Origin: CAKZNE01 sp002695025
GTDB taxonomy: Bacteria > Bacteroidota > Bacteroidia > Flavobacteriales > Schleiferiaceae
Direction of reading: 5' to 3'
NCBI GenBank assembly: GCA_913043285.1
Contig: CAJWML010000017.1
Location: 1 to 64,000 of the forward strand
DNA: 64,000 nt
In this document: piece by piece, positions 17,535-25,248 of the stretch
How the letters are laid out: each line of letters starts with the position of its first letter
How positions within the stretch are numbered: position 1 is the stretch's first letter
The notes under the pieces: generated by a model
The model's database searches: none
Told to the model about the DNA's origin: nothing
What the model saw: only the letters and a program-made list of their open reading frames with translations
Made by a program: the position numbers and the translations under genes

Positions 17535-19235
17535 TTGCTCAAAAACACCTATTTCTGGCTTTTTACGCTGGCATCCATGGTGTATGTCCTGGGTTTGGAT
17601 ATTACTGTAATGGACGTAGATTCGGCTCAATACGCCAGTATCAGTCGAGAGATGGCCGAAACCGGAAATTACCTGCAGGTGCAACACCGGGGTATGGATT
17701 ACCTGGATAAGCCTCCTTTGCTTTTTTGGGTAAATGCTTTGTTGTTCAGCATCTTTGGTGTGGCAGACTGGGTTTTTAAGCTCGGGTCGTTCCTCTTTAC
17801 CATTTTGGGTGTTTACAGTACGTTTCGTTTAGGGAAAATCCTTTATAACGCTGAAACCGGTCGTTTGGCGGCCCTTCTGTTGTACACCTGCCAGGCGTTT
17901 TTTCTCTTCAATAACGATGTGCGTACGGATACTATGTTAACCAGTGCCGTGGTATTTGCTATTTGGCAAATGACCGAGTGGCTGCATAACCGCAAGTGGA
18001 AGTGGTTGATAGGTGGCGCTGTGGGCATTGCTTTGGCTATGTTGGCCAAGGGACCGGTGGGCCTTATGGTACCGGTTTTGGCTTTGGGTAGTTATATTTT
18101 GGGCAGGAAAAGCTGGAAAGATCTATACCGTTGGCAATATTTGGTTTTGGTGCTGATAGTAGCCGTGTTGCTAAGTCCCATGTTATACGGTTTATACCAG
18201 CAGTTTGATGCACAGCCCGAAAAAACAACCCTTATGGTAAGCCCGGATGGGCTGCGGGAAGAAAAGGGTGTAAGCGGTTTAAAGTTTTACCTGTGGACCC
18301 AGAGTTTTGGTCGCATTACAGGGGAGAACGTGTGGGAGGATACCTCCGGCCCATTCTTTTTTGTCCATAACTTCCTGTGGTCCTACCTGCCTTGGGCCTT
18401 CCTGTTCATTTTTGCCTTCTTTACGCGTATCCGGCAAGCCTTTCTAGATTTGATATGGGCTGGGAGAGTGCCTGAAATGCTAACCTCTATGGGCTTTTTA
18501 CTTCCTTTTATAATACTCTCGATGTCATCCTACAAACTGCCGCATTACATCTTTGTATTGTATCCTCTGGCGTCCATATTAACCGCCTGGTGGTGGAATG
18601 AAAAGGTATTTGGGAAAAACAAACAACATCCCTGGTTGGTAATGAGCATGATCTTTCAAACCCTTATTGCGGTGGCCAGTGGAATACTTGTTTTCTTTAT
18701 CCAGTTCCGGTTTTTTCCGGGAACGCCAGTATGGATAACCATACTCACCATAGTAGGTTTTGCAGCGGGTTTATATGCCTTGATCACTTTCAGGCGGTCC
18801 AGGCTTCACCTGATTATAGGAGCAGCCCTTATATCCATCACGCTAAACCTTACTATGAATGCTCATTTTTACCCCTCTATCATGCTCTACCAGGCGGGCA
18901 ACCAGGTAGCAGATTATGTAAATAAACGTCAAATAGACCCCGAGGAATTATTCTTTTTTAACACCTTTTCCTATAGCCTTGGTTATTATGTTCAGCATAG
19001 CATTTTGGTGGGAACCTATGATGTGCTGAACGATCGACTGGACAAAGGGGAGAGCGCTTATCTTCTTACTACGGAAGAGCACCTGGACCAGCTGCGGTCC
19101 GATTTTAACTTGGGAACCATACAGGAGTTTAACACCTTTAAAGTTACCCGTTTGTCCATGAAAGTATTGATGCCAGACCAGCGGAAAAATAACTTTGAGA
19201 AGTTCTACCTCGTTCAGATAAAGGCTAGGAAATAA
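17535..19235 (+). CDS. GT39-family (ArnT/PMT-like) membrane glycosyltransferase, copy 1
   Basis: 566 residues from a TTG start. The ATG at residue 15 would cut into the first membrane helix, so TTG is preferred. The protein has about 11-12 membrane helices. The first periplasmic loop carries acidic residues in VMDVDSAQYASISREMAETGNYL and the PLLFWVNALLF block typical of GT-C enzymes. LAMLAKGPVGLMVPVLALGSY near 172 is another family mark. These enzymes move a sugar from a polyprenyl phosphate to lipid A, glycan or protein on the outer face of the inner membrane. The acceptor cannot be told from sequence. The C-terminal part is periplasmic. A paralogue is at 25248-26900. Confidence 0.88.
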   Translation: MLKNTYFWLFTLASMVYVLGLDITVMDVDSAQYASISREMAETGNYLQVQHRGMDYLDKPPLLFWVNALLFSIFGVADWVFKLGSFLFTILGVYSTFRLGKILYNAETGRLAALLLYTCQAFFLFNNDVRTDTMLTSAVVFAIWQMTEWLHNRKWKWLIGGAVGIALAMLAKGPVGLMVPVLALGSYILGRKSWKDLYRWQYLVLVLIVAVLLSPMLYGLYQQFDAQPEKTTLMVSPDGLREEKGVSGLKFYLWTQSFGRITGENVWEDTSGPFFFVHNFLWSYLPWAFLFIFAFFTRIRQAFLDLIWAGRVPEMLTSMGFLLPFIILSMSSYKLPHYIFVLYPLASILTAWWWNEKVFGKNKQHPWLVMSMIFQTLIAVASGILVFFIQFRFFPGTPVWITILTIVGFAAGLYALITFRRSRLHLIIGAALISITLNLTMNAHFYPSIMLYQAGNQVADYVNKRQIDPEELFFFNTFSYSLGYYVQHSILVGTYDVLNDRLDKGESAYLLTTEEHLDQLRSDFNLGTIQEFNTFKVTRLSMKVLMPDQRKNNFEKFYLVQIKARK

Positions 19236-19297
19236 GCAAGTGAAGTGAACAAATGTCAGAGCTCACCTATATTAAAGAAGTGTAAAAAAACAGCAAG

Positions 19298-20548
19298 ATG
19301 AAAAAGTACCTGTACGGGCTTCTGGCCCTCTCTGCAGTAGCCTGCTCCACAGGAGGAGAAAGGAATGATGATCCTGTTGAAGGGGTTTGGCGTGGCACTA
19401 TTGCCTTGAATGACAGCACCAATCTGCCTTTTAACTTTGAATGGAAAGGAAAGGATAGTCTCTATTCCATGACGATCTGGAATGGAGAAGAAGAGATTCA
19501 AACGGAGCGTATTGAAACCGATGGAGACTCCCTTATCATCCGTCTGCCGGTTTTCGCCAATTACTTCAAAATCAAAAAGGGAGAAGAACGCATGGACGGT
19601 TACTACATCAATCCCGATGCTGATAATTACCGGCTTCCGTTTAACGCTATGGCTGGTGACAGTAGTCGCTTTAAGGCGGGAGAAATGAATTGTTGTGATA
19701 TTAATAAAAAGTGGGCGGTAAAATTCAGTCCCGGCACGGAAGAGGAGTACCCGGCCATTGGTTATTTCCAGCAGCAAGGAACTTCGGTTACAGGTACCTT
19801 TCTTACCGAAACGGGTGATTACCGTTACCTGGAAGGAGTTTTAACCGGAGACCAGCTACACCTCTCTGCCTTTGATGGAGCGCACTTATTTTATTTCAAG
19901 GCACGCATAGAAAGCGGGCAAAAAATGAACGGACGTTTCTTCTCCGGGCGCTCATGGACTGAGCCTTGGATGGCATACCGTGATGATGACTTTCAGCTGC
20001 GCAATGCCGATTCACTTACCTTTTTGAAAGAAGGTTATGAAAGTGTACGCTTTCAATTTTTCGATACTGAGGGAAAACAACATTCTCTTGAAGATGAGCA
20101 ATATAAAGACAAAGCCGTAATTGTACAGGTAATGGGGAGCTGGTGCCCTAACTGTATGGACGAATCACGTCATCTGAAAGAAGTGTATACACAATACCAT
20201 CCGCAGGGGCTCGAAATAGTGGCGCTTACCTTTGAAAGAGCCCGGGATAAAGAAACAGCTGTGCAGCGGGCGGTAAAAATGAAAGAGGATCTCGAACTAC
20301 CTTACCCAGTATTGATGGCAGGCTATACCCGTGAAGACAAAGCTGCGGAAGCTCTACCTATGCTCAATCATGTAATGAGCTATCCTACGGCTATTTACCT
20401 GGATCGTGATCATAAAGTGGTCAGTATCCATACCGGTTATTCCGGACCCGGAACACCGGTATACGATAAATACGTAGCGGATAATAAACTGTTGGTGGAA
20501 CGAATAGTATCCGAAGAACAGGAGGCTGAAAAGTCTGAAAATTTGTAA
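19298..20548 (+). CDS. TlpA/ResA-like thioredoxin-fold lipoprotein
   Basis: 416 residues with lipobox LLALSAVACST (Cys16). Residues 25-230 are a beta-rich domain (GVWRGTIALNDSTNLPFNFEWKG, and repeats of TGTFLTETGDYRYLEG type). Residues about 245-405 form an AhpC/TSA-thioredoxin fold with the CxxC active site in GSWCPNCMDESRHLKEVY and a cis-proline in SYPTAIYLD. It is probably a periplasmic or outer-membrane-anchored thiol-disulfide oxidoreductase, keeping exported protein cysteines reduced or acting in cytochrome maturation. The gene stands between GT39 and the hydroxyacyl-CoA dehydrogenase with no overlap. Confidence 0.88.
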   Translation: MKKYLYGLLALSAVACSTGGERNDDPVEGVWRGTIALNDSTNLPFNFEWKGKDSLYSMTIWNGEEEIQTERIETDGDSLIIRLPVFANYFKIKKGEERMDGYYINPDADNYRLPFNAMAGDSSRFKAGEMNCCDINKKWAVKFSPGTEEEYPAIGYFQQQGTSVTGTFLTETGDYRYLEGVLTGDQLHLSAFDGAHLFYFKARIESGQKMNGRFFSGRSWTEPWMAYRDDDFQLRNADSLTFLKEGYESVRFQFFDTEGKQHSLEDEQYKDKAVIVQVMGSWCPNCMDESRHLKEVYTQYHPQGLEIVALTFERARDKETAVQRAVKMKEDLELPYPVLMAGYTREDKAAEALPMLNHVMSYPTAIYLDRDHKVVSIHTGYSGPGTPVYDKYVADNKLLVERIVSEEQEAEKSENL

Positions 20549-20579
20549 GCTTGCCAAAAAATTACAAGCACCCCGAACT

Positions 20580-21470
20580 ATGAGAAATATTACCGTTATA
20601 GGAGCCGGAACCATGGGTAACGGCATTGCGCATGTTTTTGCTCAGAATGGCTATCCTGTGAGTTTAGTGGATATCAACCCGGCCGGGTTGGAGAAAGCCC
20701 TGGCTACCATTGAAAAGAACCTAGATCGCCAGATAAGCAAGGGCCTTATTGATGAGGACAAGAAGAAGGAGACCTTAGGCAACATACAAACCTTTACAAA
20801 TCTCAAGGAAGGGGTTTCCAAAGCGGAACTGGTAATTGAAGCAGCCACGGAGAATGTGGATATCAAGTTAAAGCTCTTTACCCAGTTGGATGAACTTTGC
20901 CATGAAGATGCCATACTGGCAACCAATACATCTTCTATTTCCATTACCCGTATTGGCGCGGCTACGCAGCGTCCGGATAAAGTAATTGGTATGCACTTTA
21001 TGAATCCCGTACCGGTAATGAAGCTCGTGGAGATCATCCGGGGTTATGCTACTTCTGATGTGGTAACGGCCAATATTGTAGCGCTTTCCAAAGATATTCA
21101 GAAGGTGCCTACCGAATGTAATGACTACCCTGGCTTTGTAGCCAACCGTATACTGATGCCTATGATCAATGAGGCCATTATCAGTTTGTTTGAAGGTGTG
21201 GCAGGAGTAGAAGAGATAGATACTATTATGAAGCTAGGAATGGCCCATCCAATGGGACCCTTGCAGTTAGCAGACTTCATCGGGCTGGATGTTTGTCTTT
21301 CCATCCTGAACGTGTTGCACGAGGGGCTTGGAAACCCGAAATACGCCCCTTGTCCTTTATTGGTCAATATGGTAAGAGCGGGTAAATTAGGTGTAAAGTC
21401 CGGTGAAGGGTTCTACGATTATTCCGAAGGACCTAAAGCGGCTAAGGTTTCTGCTCGCTTTAAAAAATAG
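20580..21470 (+). CDS. 3-hydroxybutyryl-CoA dehydrogenase
   Basis: 296 residues. The NAD-binding Rossmann motif is GAGTMGNGIAHVFAQNG (GAGTMG at 8-13). The catalytic histidine is in GMHFMNPVPVMKLVEII, and the C-terminal helical domain has NDYPGFVANRILMPMINEAI and GMAHPMGPLQLADFIGLD. It oxidises (S)-3-hydroxyacyl-CoA to 3-ketoacyl-CoA with NAD in the cytosol. The single-domain length fits a short-chain Hbd/PaaH enzyme, not a multifunctional FadB. It is followed by its own terminator. I do not see other beta-oxidation genes nearby. Confidence 0.95.
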   Translation: MRNITVIGAGTMGNGIAHVFAQNGYPVSLVDINPAGLEKALATIEKNLDRQISKGLIDEDKKKETLGNIQTFTNLKEGVSKAELVIEAATENVDIKLKLFTQLDELCHEDAILATNTSSISITRIGAATQRPDKVIGMHFMNPVPVMKLVEIIRGYATSDVVTANIVALSKDIQKVPTECNDYPGFVANRILMPMINEAIISLFEGVAGVEEIDTIMKLGMAHPMGPLQLADFIGLDVCLSILNVLHEGLGNPKYAPCPLLVNMVRAGKLGVKSGEGFYDYSEGPKAAKVSARFKK

Positions 21471-21490
21471 GTTTTAAAATAACATTGCAA

Positions 21491-21514
21491 ATCCCGGTAC
21501 TGCCGGGATTTTTT
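21491..21514 (+). terminator. Terminator of the 3-hydroxybutyryl-CoA dehydrogenase gene
   Basis: ATCCCGG and CCGGGAT with a 5-base loop, followed by a T run. Confidence 0.87.
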
Positions 21515-21602
21515 GTTGGTAATAGCCCCATAGTTAAGGACTATTATGCAACCTATGAGACAAAACTTTTAGAACCGACTTTTGAAATTTGTAAAAAAGA
21601 AA

Positions 21603-22211
21603 ATGATGACCTCAAAAACCCTTTTCCAGGAAGCGCTGCATAAGTCGTTGAGCTACGAAGAATACCGGAAGCTGGTGGATAACCTTTTTGAACAAGGACA
21701 AACCACAGGGCCCAACCAAAGTGAAAAAATGGTGCATTACACTGGTCTTAATATACAGCGTATGCAAAAGTGGGAGAAACGCTATGCGCCCGCGCCTGGG
21801 TCATTAGAAGCCATGACTTCTGTAAGGGATGAAATATGGTTGATACTTACCGAAGGTTGGTGTGGGGATGCAGCCCACTCACTTCCGGTAATCCATAAGC
21901 TCACGCAGGTAAACAAAAGCATAGACCTGCGGCTGGTATTACGGGATGAGAACCTGGAATTGATGGACACACACCTTACCGATGGGGGAAGGAGCATTCC
22001 CAAGCTTATTCGTTTGCGCAAAGAAACATTGGAGGAGATAGGGGAGTGGGGCCCCCGGCCTGAGCCGGCCCAGAATATGTTTAAGGAAATGAGAGCTGCC
22101 GGTGTACCGCACGATGAATATACCAAAGCCCTGCAGTTGTGGTATGCCCGCGACCGGGGTAAAACCATTGAAATGGAAATTGCAAAAATGGTGGCTGAGG
22201 CTAAGGTCTAA
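21603..22211 (+). CDS. Thioredoxin-fold protein with WCGDAAH active site
   Basis: 202 residues from the ATG at 21603; a TTG start 21 bases upstream is possible but adds only MKFVKKK. The core is a thioredoxin fold with ILTEGWCGDAAHSLPVIHKL, in which the usual CxxC is CGDA, a single cysteine. The same replacement is typical of the Bacteroidota/Firmicutes thioredoxin_9 group (related to YtpP/BrxC). LGGRSIPKLIRL-like DGGRSIPKLIRLR supplies the cis-Pro. Such proteins may reduce bacillithiol-type mixed disulfides or act as monothiol redox factors; the substrate here is unknown. It converges with the next gene, and the two overlap by 4 bases at their 3' ends. Confidence 0.85.
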   Translation: MMTSKTLFQEALHKSLSYEEYRKLVDNLFEQGQTTGPNQSEKMVHYTGLNIQRMQKWEKRYAPAPGSLEAMTSVRDEIWLILTEGWCGDAAHSLPVIHKLTQVNKSIDLRLVLRDENLELMDTHLTDGGRSIPKLIRLRKETLEEIGEWGPRPEPAQNMFKEMRAAGVPHDEYTKALQLWYARDRGKTIEMEIAKMVAEAKV

Positions 22212-22456
22212 TCCTTAAAATGACGTTTTACAGAATCTTGTGAAGCGGTGTACATTCTTTCAAAAAGCTGGTAGGTTTCATCCAGGAAAGTCTCATCCAG
22301 CCACTGCCGGATGCCCTCCAGGTTCTTAGCCTGTTCTTTATGGAGTTTATGACATTGCTTCATGGGGCCCGCTTCTATCTCCACATAAAATTGGTTTTCA
22401 AGAGTATAAGCTACTATTTTAAAGCGAGGGTGGGGAATGGTTCCGAGTACACGCAT
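22208..22456 (-). CDS. Small conserved cytosolic protein of unknown function
   Basis: 82 residues, no signal or membrane segment. The N-terminal half looks beta (MRVLGTIPHPRFKIVAYTLENQFYVEIEAGPMKQCHKL) and the C-terminal half helical (LEGIRQWLDETFLDETYQLFERMYTASQDSVKRHF). The layout resembles short hypothetical proteins seen beside other Bacteroidota metabolic genes, but I cannot name a family. It lies 4 bases before the 3' end of the thioredoxin-fold gene on the other strand and directly upstream of nothing else on its strand; the FAD enzyme gene at 22461-23696 ends 4 bases before its ATG, so the two probably form one transcript. Confidence 0.7.
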   Translation of the reverse strand: MRVLGTIPHPRFKIVAYTLENQFYVEIEAGPMKQCHKLHKEQAKNLEGIRQWLDETFLDETYQLFERMYTASQDSVKRHFKD

Positions 22457-22460
22457 GAGG

Positions 22461-23696
22461 TTAAAAGTCCAAAACTACCGCTTTAGCCGCTAATTCACCA
22501 CTCTTCATAGCTGCATTAAGTGAACCGTTCAAAAGGTGATCTCCGGCTAGGTAAAGTCCTTCGCGCAGGCGGGTTTCTGTAAAAGGGATCTCATATTGTG
22601 AGTCCGCAGGCATAGGAAGCGCTTTAGGAATGTGGTAATTGCGTAAAAACTTCCAGCCATCCACACCTTTACCAAAAGCAGGACTCAGTTCATTTTTAAT
22701 GTCATGTACAATGTCTTCAACTGATTTTTCAGGTATGTGTGTAAGACTTACAGCAACTAAGTGTTTCTTTTTTGGTGCGTAGGCGGAAGACACATCCGAT
22801 ATAACGCTAAAGTGATTTACCAGTCGAGACTCTCCATAATTAAGAGCAATAATATTATCGTTCAGAACAGATCGTTCTGCCGCAAAATAATAAGTGGCTG
22901 TTTCCTGCCATTTAACCTGCGTTTCCAACTGGGGTATAAGAGGGTCGGGGTTAGTGGCTACGATGATCTTCGGACAACTTAGGGTTTCACCTCCTTTGAG
23001 GTATATCGTTTGGCCGGAAATACTTTCCGCTTCAGTATGAAAACGGAACTCAGTCCGCTGCAATTTATTTTTTAACTGCCGTGGAATTTCCTCCATTCCC
23101 ATCTTCGGGATGGAAACCTCGCCTTCTGCCATCATCTTGAAAATAAATTCAAACATCCGGGAAGAAGTATTAAGCTCTTCATCCAGGAATATACCTCCGA
23201 AAAATGGGGTGAAGAATCGCTCCACAATGGTTGGGCTGAAGCCTTTTTGTTTTAGGTAGCTGTAGGTGGGTATCTGGGGTTTATTGAAAAGGTCTGCCAC
23301 ATCCGTGCGTTTCATCTCCGCCCTCAGGTTTCCCAGTCGTATCTTGTCCATAAGTGTACCTACCGGGGAAAAAGCCATAACCAGAGAGGTGAGGAAATTC
23401 CCATCTCTTACCTGAAAGGTCTTGTCGCGGTTAAAGCAGATGGCCCCGGCCTTAAAGTCCTGTAAGTCCAATTCATTAGCTTCCAGGTGTTTGGCAAACT
23501 GTGGGTAGGAGGTTAATAGCACCTGGAAACCATGATCCATTAAAAAGCCCTGGTGCTCATCGGTTTTAATACGCCCTCCGGCACGGTCACTCTTATCAAT
23601 AATCAGTACATTGAGGTTGTAATCCTCCAGGTGTTTGGCAGCTACCAGTCCTGCCATACCGGCTCCGATAATAACTACGTCATAATTAGTATCCAT
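22461..23696 (-). CDS. FAD-dependent amine oxidase / protoporphyrinogen oxidase-like enzyme
   Basis: 411 residues from the ATG at 23696, placing the dinucleotide motif at the N-terminus as usual (MDTNYDVVIIGAGMAGLVAAKHLEDYNLNVLIIDKSDRAGGRIKTDE). The frame continues upstream to a possible start 66 bases earlier, but that would put an unlikely extension before the Rossmann fold. The amine-oxidase signature RAGGRIKT and the C-terminal FAD contact GLYLAGDHLLNGSLNAAMKSGELAA are present. Close families act on carotenoids, protoporphyrinogen or amines; the substrate cannot be set from sequence. It is cytosolic or peripheral. The 3' neighbour is the small protein at 22208-22456. Confidence 0.88.
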   Translation of the reverse strand: MDTNYDVVIIGAGMAGLVAAKHLEDYNLNVLIIDKSDRAGGRIKTDEHQGFLMDHGFQVLLTSYPQFAKHLEANELDLQDFKAGAICFNRDKTFQVRDGNFLTSLVMAFSPVGTLMDKIRLGNLRAEMKRTDVADLFNKPQIPTYSYLKQKGFSPTIVERFFTPFFGGIFLDEELNTSSRMFEFIFKMMAEGEVSIPKMGMEEIPRQLKNKLQRTEFRFHTEAESISGQTIYLKGGETLSCPKIIVATNPDPLIPQLETQVKWQETATYYFAAERSVLNDNIIALNYGESRLVNHFSVISDVSSAYAPKKKHLVAVSLTHIPEKSVEDIVHDIKNELSPAFGKGVDGWKFLRNYHIPKALPMPADSQYEIPFTETRLREGLYLAGDHLLNGSLNAAMKSGELAAKAVVLDF

Positions 23697-23930
23697 ATAC
23701 AGTTTGTTTGAGCTTTCAGCATGTGAACAGTATAAAAACCTCAAATGTTGAAGGATATCCAAATAAAGTGGTCAGCATCAGTCTGCACTTCCACAGCCGG
23801 CCTGGTTCTCAGTTAATATATGATGTTCCATGTATTCACACTGTGATCTTATCAATTCAAGAGAGGCGACTTCGTAGAAAAGATGAGAGTGGGTTGCTTG
23901 CCTTAGGCGCTCTTGTCTCAAATAATTATA

Positions 23931-23960
23931 AAAAGAAAAAGCCCCGTTGAAGAACGGGGC
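23931..23960 (-). terminator. Terminator of tRNA-Met (also works in the other direction)
   Basis: GCCCCGTT and AACGGGGC form a perfect 8-bp stem with a GAAG loop. On the minus strand it runs into TTTTCTTTTT directly after the tRNA; on the plus strand it is followed by five T. Confidence 0.85.
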
Positions 23961-23968
23961 TTTTTGAG

Positions 23969-24042
23969 TAGCGAGGATGGGAATTGAACCCATGACCTCA
24001 GGGTTATGAATCCTGCGCTCTAACCGCCTGAGCTACCTCGCC
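23969..24042 (-). tRNA. tRNA-Met (CAT anticodon)
   Basis: 74 bases on the minus strand. The acceptor stem GGCGAGG pairs with CCTCGCT, the D arm is GCTCAGGCGGTTAGAGC, the anticodon stem CAGGA / CCCTG encloses loop TTCATAA (anticodon CAT), and the T arm is ATGGG-TTCAATT-CCCAT. CCA is not encoded. The first acceptor pair is G-T. The CAT anticodon could also belong to tRNA-Ile2 (lysidine-modified). The body resembles the elongator methionine tRNA of Bacteroidota, which I prefer; it lacks the initiator C1-A72 mismatch. Confidence 0.9.
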
Positions 24043-24199
24043 TCTTTTTCCACATTTGCCTTTATTGGCAGGCTTGTGTTTGAGGGGTGCAAATATAAAA
24101 CTAAATGCCATCGGAAAAACTTCTGGTTAATATTTTTTGAAGTTGGTGGTGAGCAAATTTTCCTATATTGCACCATCAGATTGTATGAATAATCCTAAC

Positions 24200-24592
24200 A
24201 TGACCGAAGAGAAAGTAAAATTTGAAATGGAGTTTCCGGTTAAAGCCTCGCCACACATGCTTTATCCTTATCTGTCAACCCCTAGTGGCCTGTCCGAATG
24301 GTTTGCAGATAACGTAAATTCCCGTGGAGAAAAGTATACCTTTATATGGGATGGCGAAGAGCGTTCAGCCAGGCGGCTGGCCAAAAAAACGGATAAGTTT
24401 ATCCGCTTTCGCTGGGAGGAAGATGAGGAGGATGGAAATAATTATTTCTTCGAGTTCAAAATAGTAGTAGATGAACTTACCAATGATGCCTCTCTGATGA
24501 TTATTGATTTCAGTGATGAAGATGAAGTAGAGGAGGATAAATTGTTGTGGGATAGTCAGGTAAACGAGTTATTGCACACTATAGGATCTTAA
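24200..24592 (+). CDS. START-like (SRPBCC fold) domain protein
   Basis: 130 residues from the ATG at 24200 (MTEEKVKFEMEFPVKASPHML), which matches the usual family start; an ATG 15 bases upstream is the alternative. Typical features are STPSGLSEWFADNVNSRGEKYTFIWDGEERSA and the acidic stretch RFRWEEDEEDGN. This ~130-residue family is nearly universal in Bacteroidota and related to the Aha1/START lipid-binding fold, but its ligand is unknown. A possible promoter (TTG at 24143, TATATTG at 24164) supports the short form. It is followed after 2 bases by the PAP2 gene. Confidence 0.88.
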   Translation: MTEEKVKFEMEFPVKASPHMLYPYLSTPSGLSEWFADNVNSRGEKYTFIWDGEERSARRLAKKTDKFIRFRWEEDEEDGNNYFFEFKIVVDELTNDASLMIIDFSDEDEVEEDKLLWDSQVNELLHTIGS

Positions 24593-24594
24593 AC

Positions 24595-25248
24595 GTGAAT
24601 ATACGATTGCTCACGCAGAACTTATTTTTTCTGATCCCGGTTTTAATTTTCATTATCACCGGGATTGTTTTTTTGGTCTTGTTTCCTAAGGATTTTATAC
24701 ATATTACCCAAAATGGCTGGTACAGCCCTTCTATGGACGGCTTCTTTAAATACTTTACCTACCTGGGAGATGGCCTGGCCTTTTTGGTGGTGGGTATAGC
24801 CCTGATGTTTGTTAAGTGGCGCTACGTAATGGGTTTTATGATTGTGGCACTGCTTACACTCTTAAGTACGGGTTTTCTTAAAAACGTGGTTTATAAAGGG
24901 ACCCCCAGGCCCTCCAAGTATTTTGAGAATACTTATGACCTTAGGGTAGTAGAGGGGGTAGAGTTGCACCAACTCAACAGTTTCCCTTCAGGACACACTA
25001 CTTCGGCTTTTGCCTGCTGGGGCTTTGTAGCTTTTTTGGTCCGAAGACGTGAACTGAAATTCTTGATGTTCCTGGTAGCTGCTACTGTAGGTTATTCCAG
25101 AATATATTTGTCTCAGCATTTCCTGGAAGATGTGATAGCCGGTGCTTTTTTAGGAACCCTTATAGCCTTGGTCAGTTATAGTATCGCTCACCGCTTCAAA
25201 AAGGAATGGAACGATAGGCGCTTAGTTTTGAAACGCAAGGCCGACTGA
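24595..25248 (+). CDS. PAP2-family membrane phosphatase
   Basis: 217 residues, GTG start two bases after the previous stop. Six membrane helices. The three phosphatase motifs are KGTPRPSKY (C1), SFPSGHTTSAF (C2, with catalytic His) and YSRIYLSQHFLEDVIAG (C3, SRxxxxxH). Family members remove phosphate from undecaprenyl pyrophosphate or lipid A on the periplasmic face. The downstream neighbour is a polyprenyl-phosphate-sugar-dependent glycosyltransferase (4-base overlap including TGATG), so lipid carrier recycling or lipid A dephosphorylation is the likely task. Confidence 0.92.
   Translation: MNIRLLTQNLFFLIPVLIFIITGIVFLVLFPKDFIHITQNGWYSPSMDGFFKYFTYLGDGLAFLVVGIALMFVKWRYVMGFMIVALLTLLSTGFLKNVVYKGTPRPSKYFENTYDLRVVEGVELHQLNSFPSGHTTSAFACWGFVAFLVRRRELKFLMFLVAATVGYSRIYLSQHFLEDVIAGAFLGTLIALVSYSIAHRFKKEWNDRRLVLKRKAD

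Noticed and set aside
23778..23993. Possible small gene between the FAD enzyme and the tRNA, running into the tRNA gene
   Set aside because: It overlaps the tRNA and its terminator, and the translation resembles no protein.
23969..24042. tRNA-Ile2 (lysidine-modified CAT)
   Set aside because: The body fits elongator tRNA-Met of Bacteroidota better; a covariance-model score would settle it.
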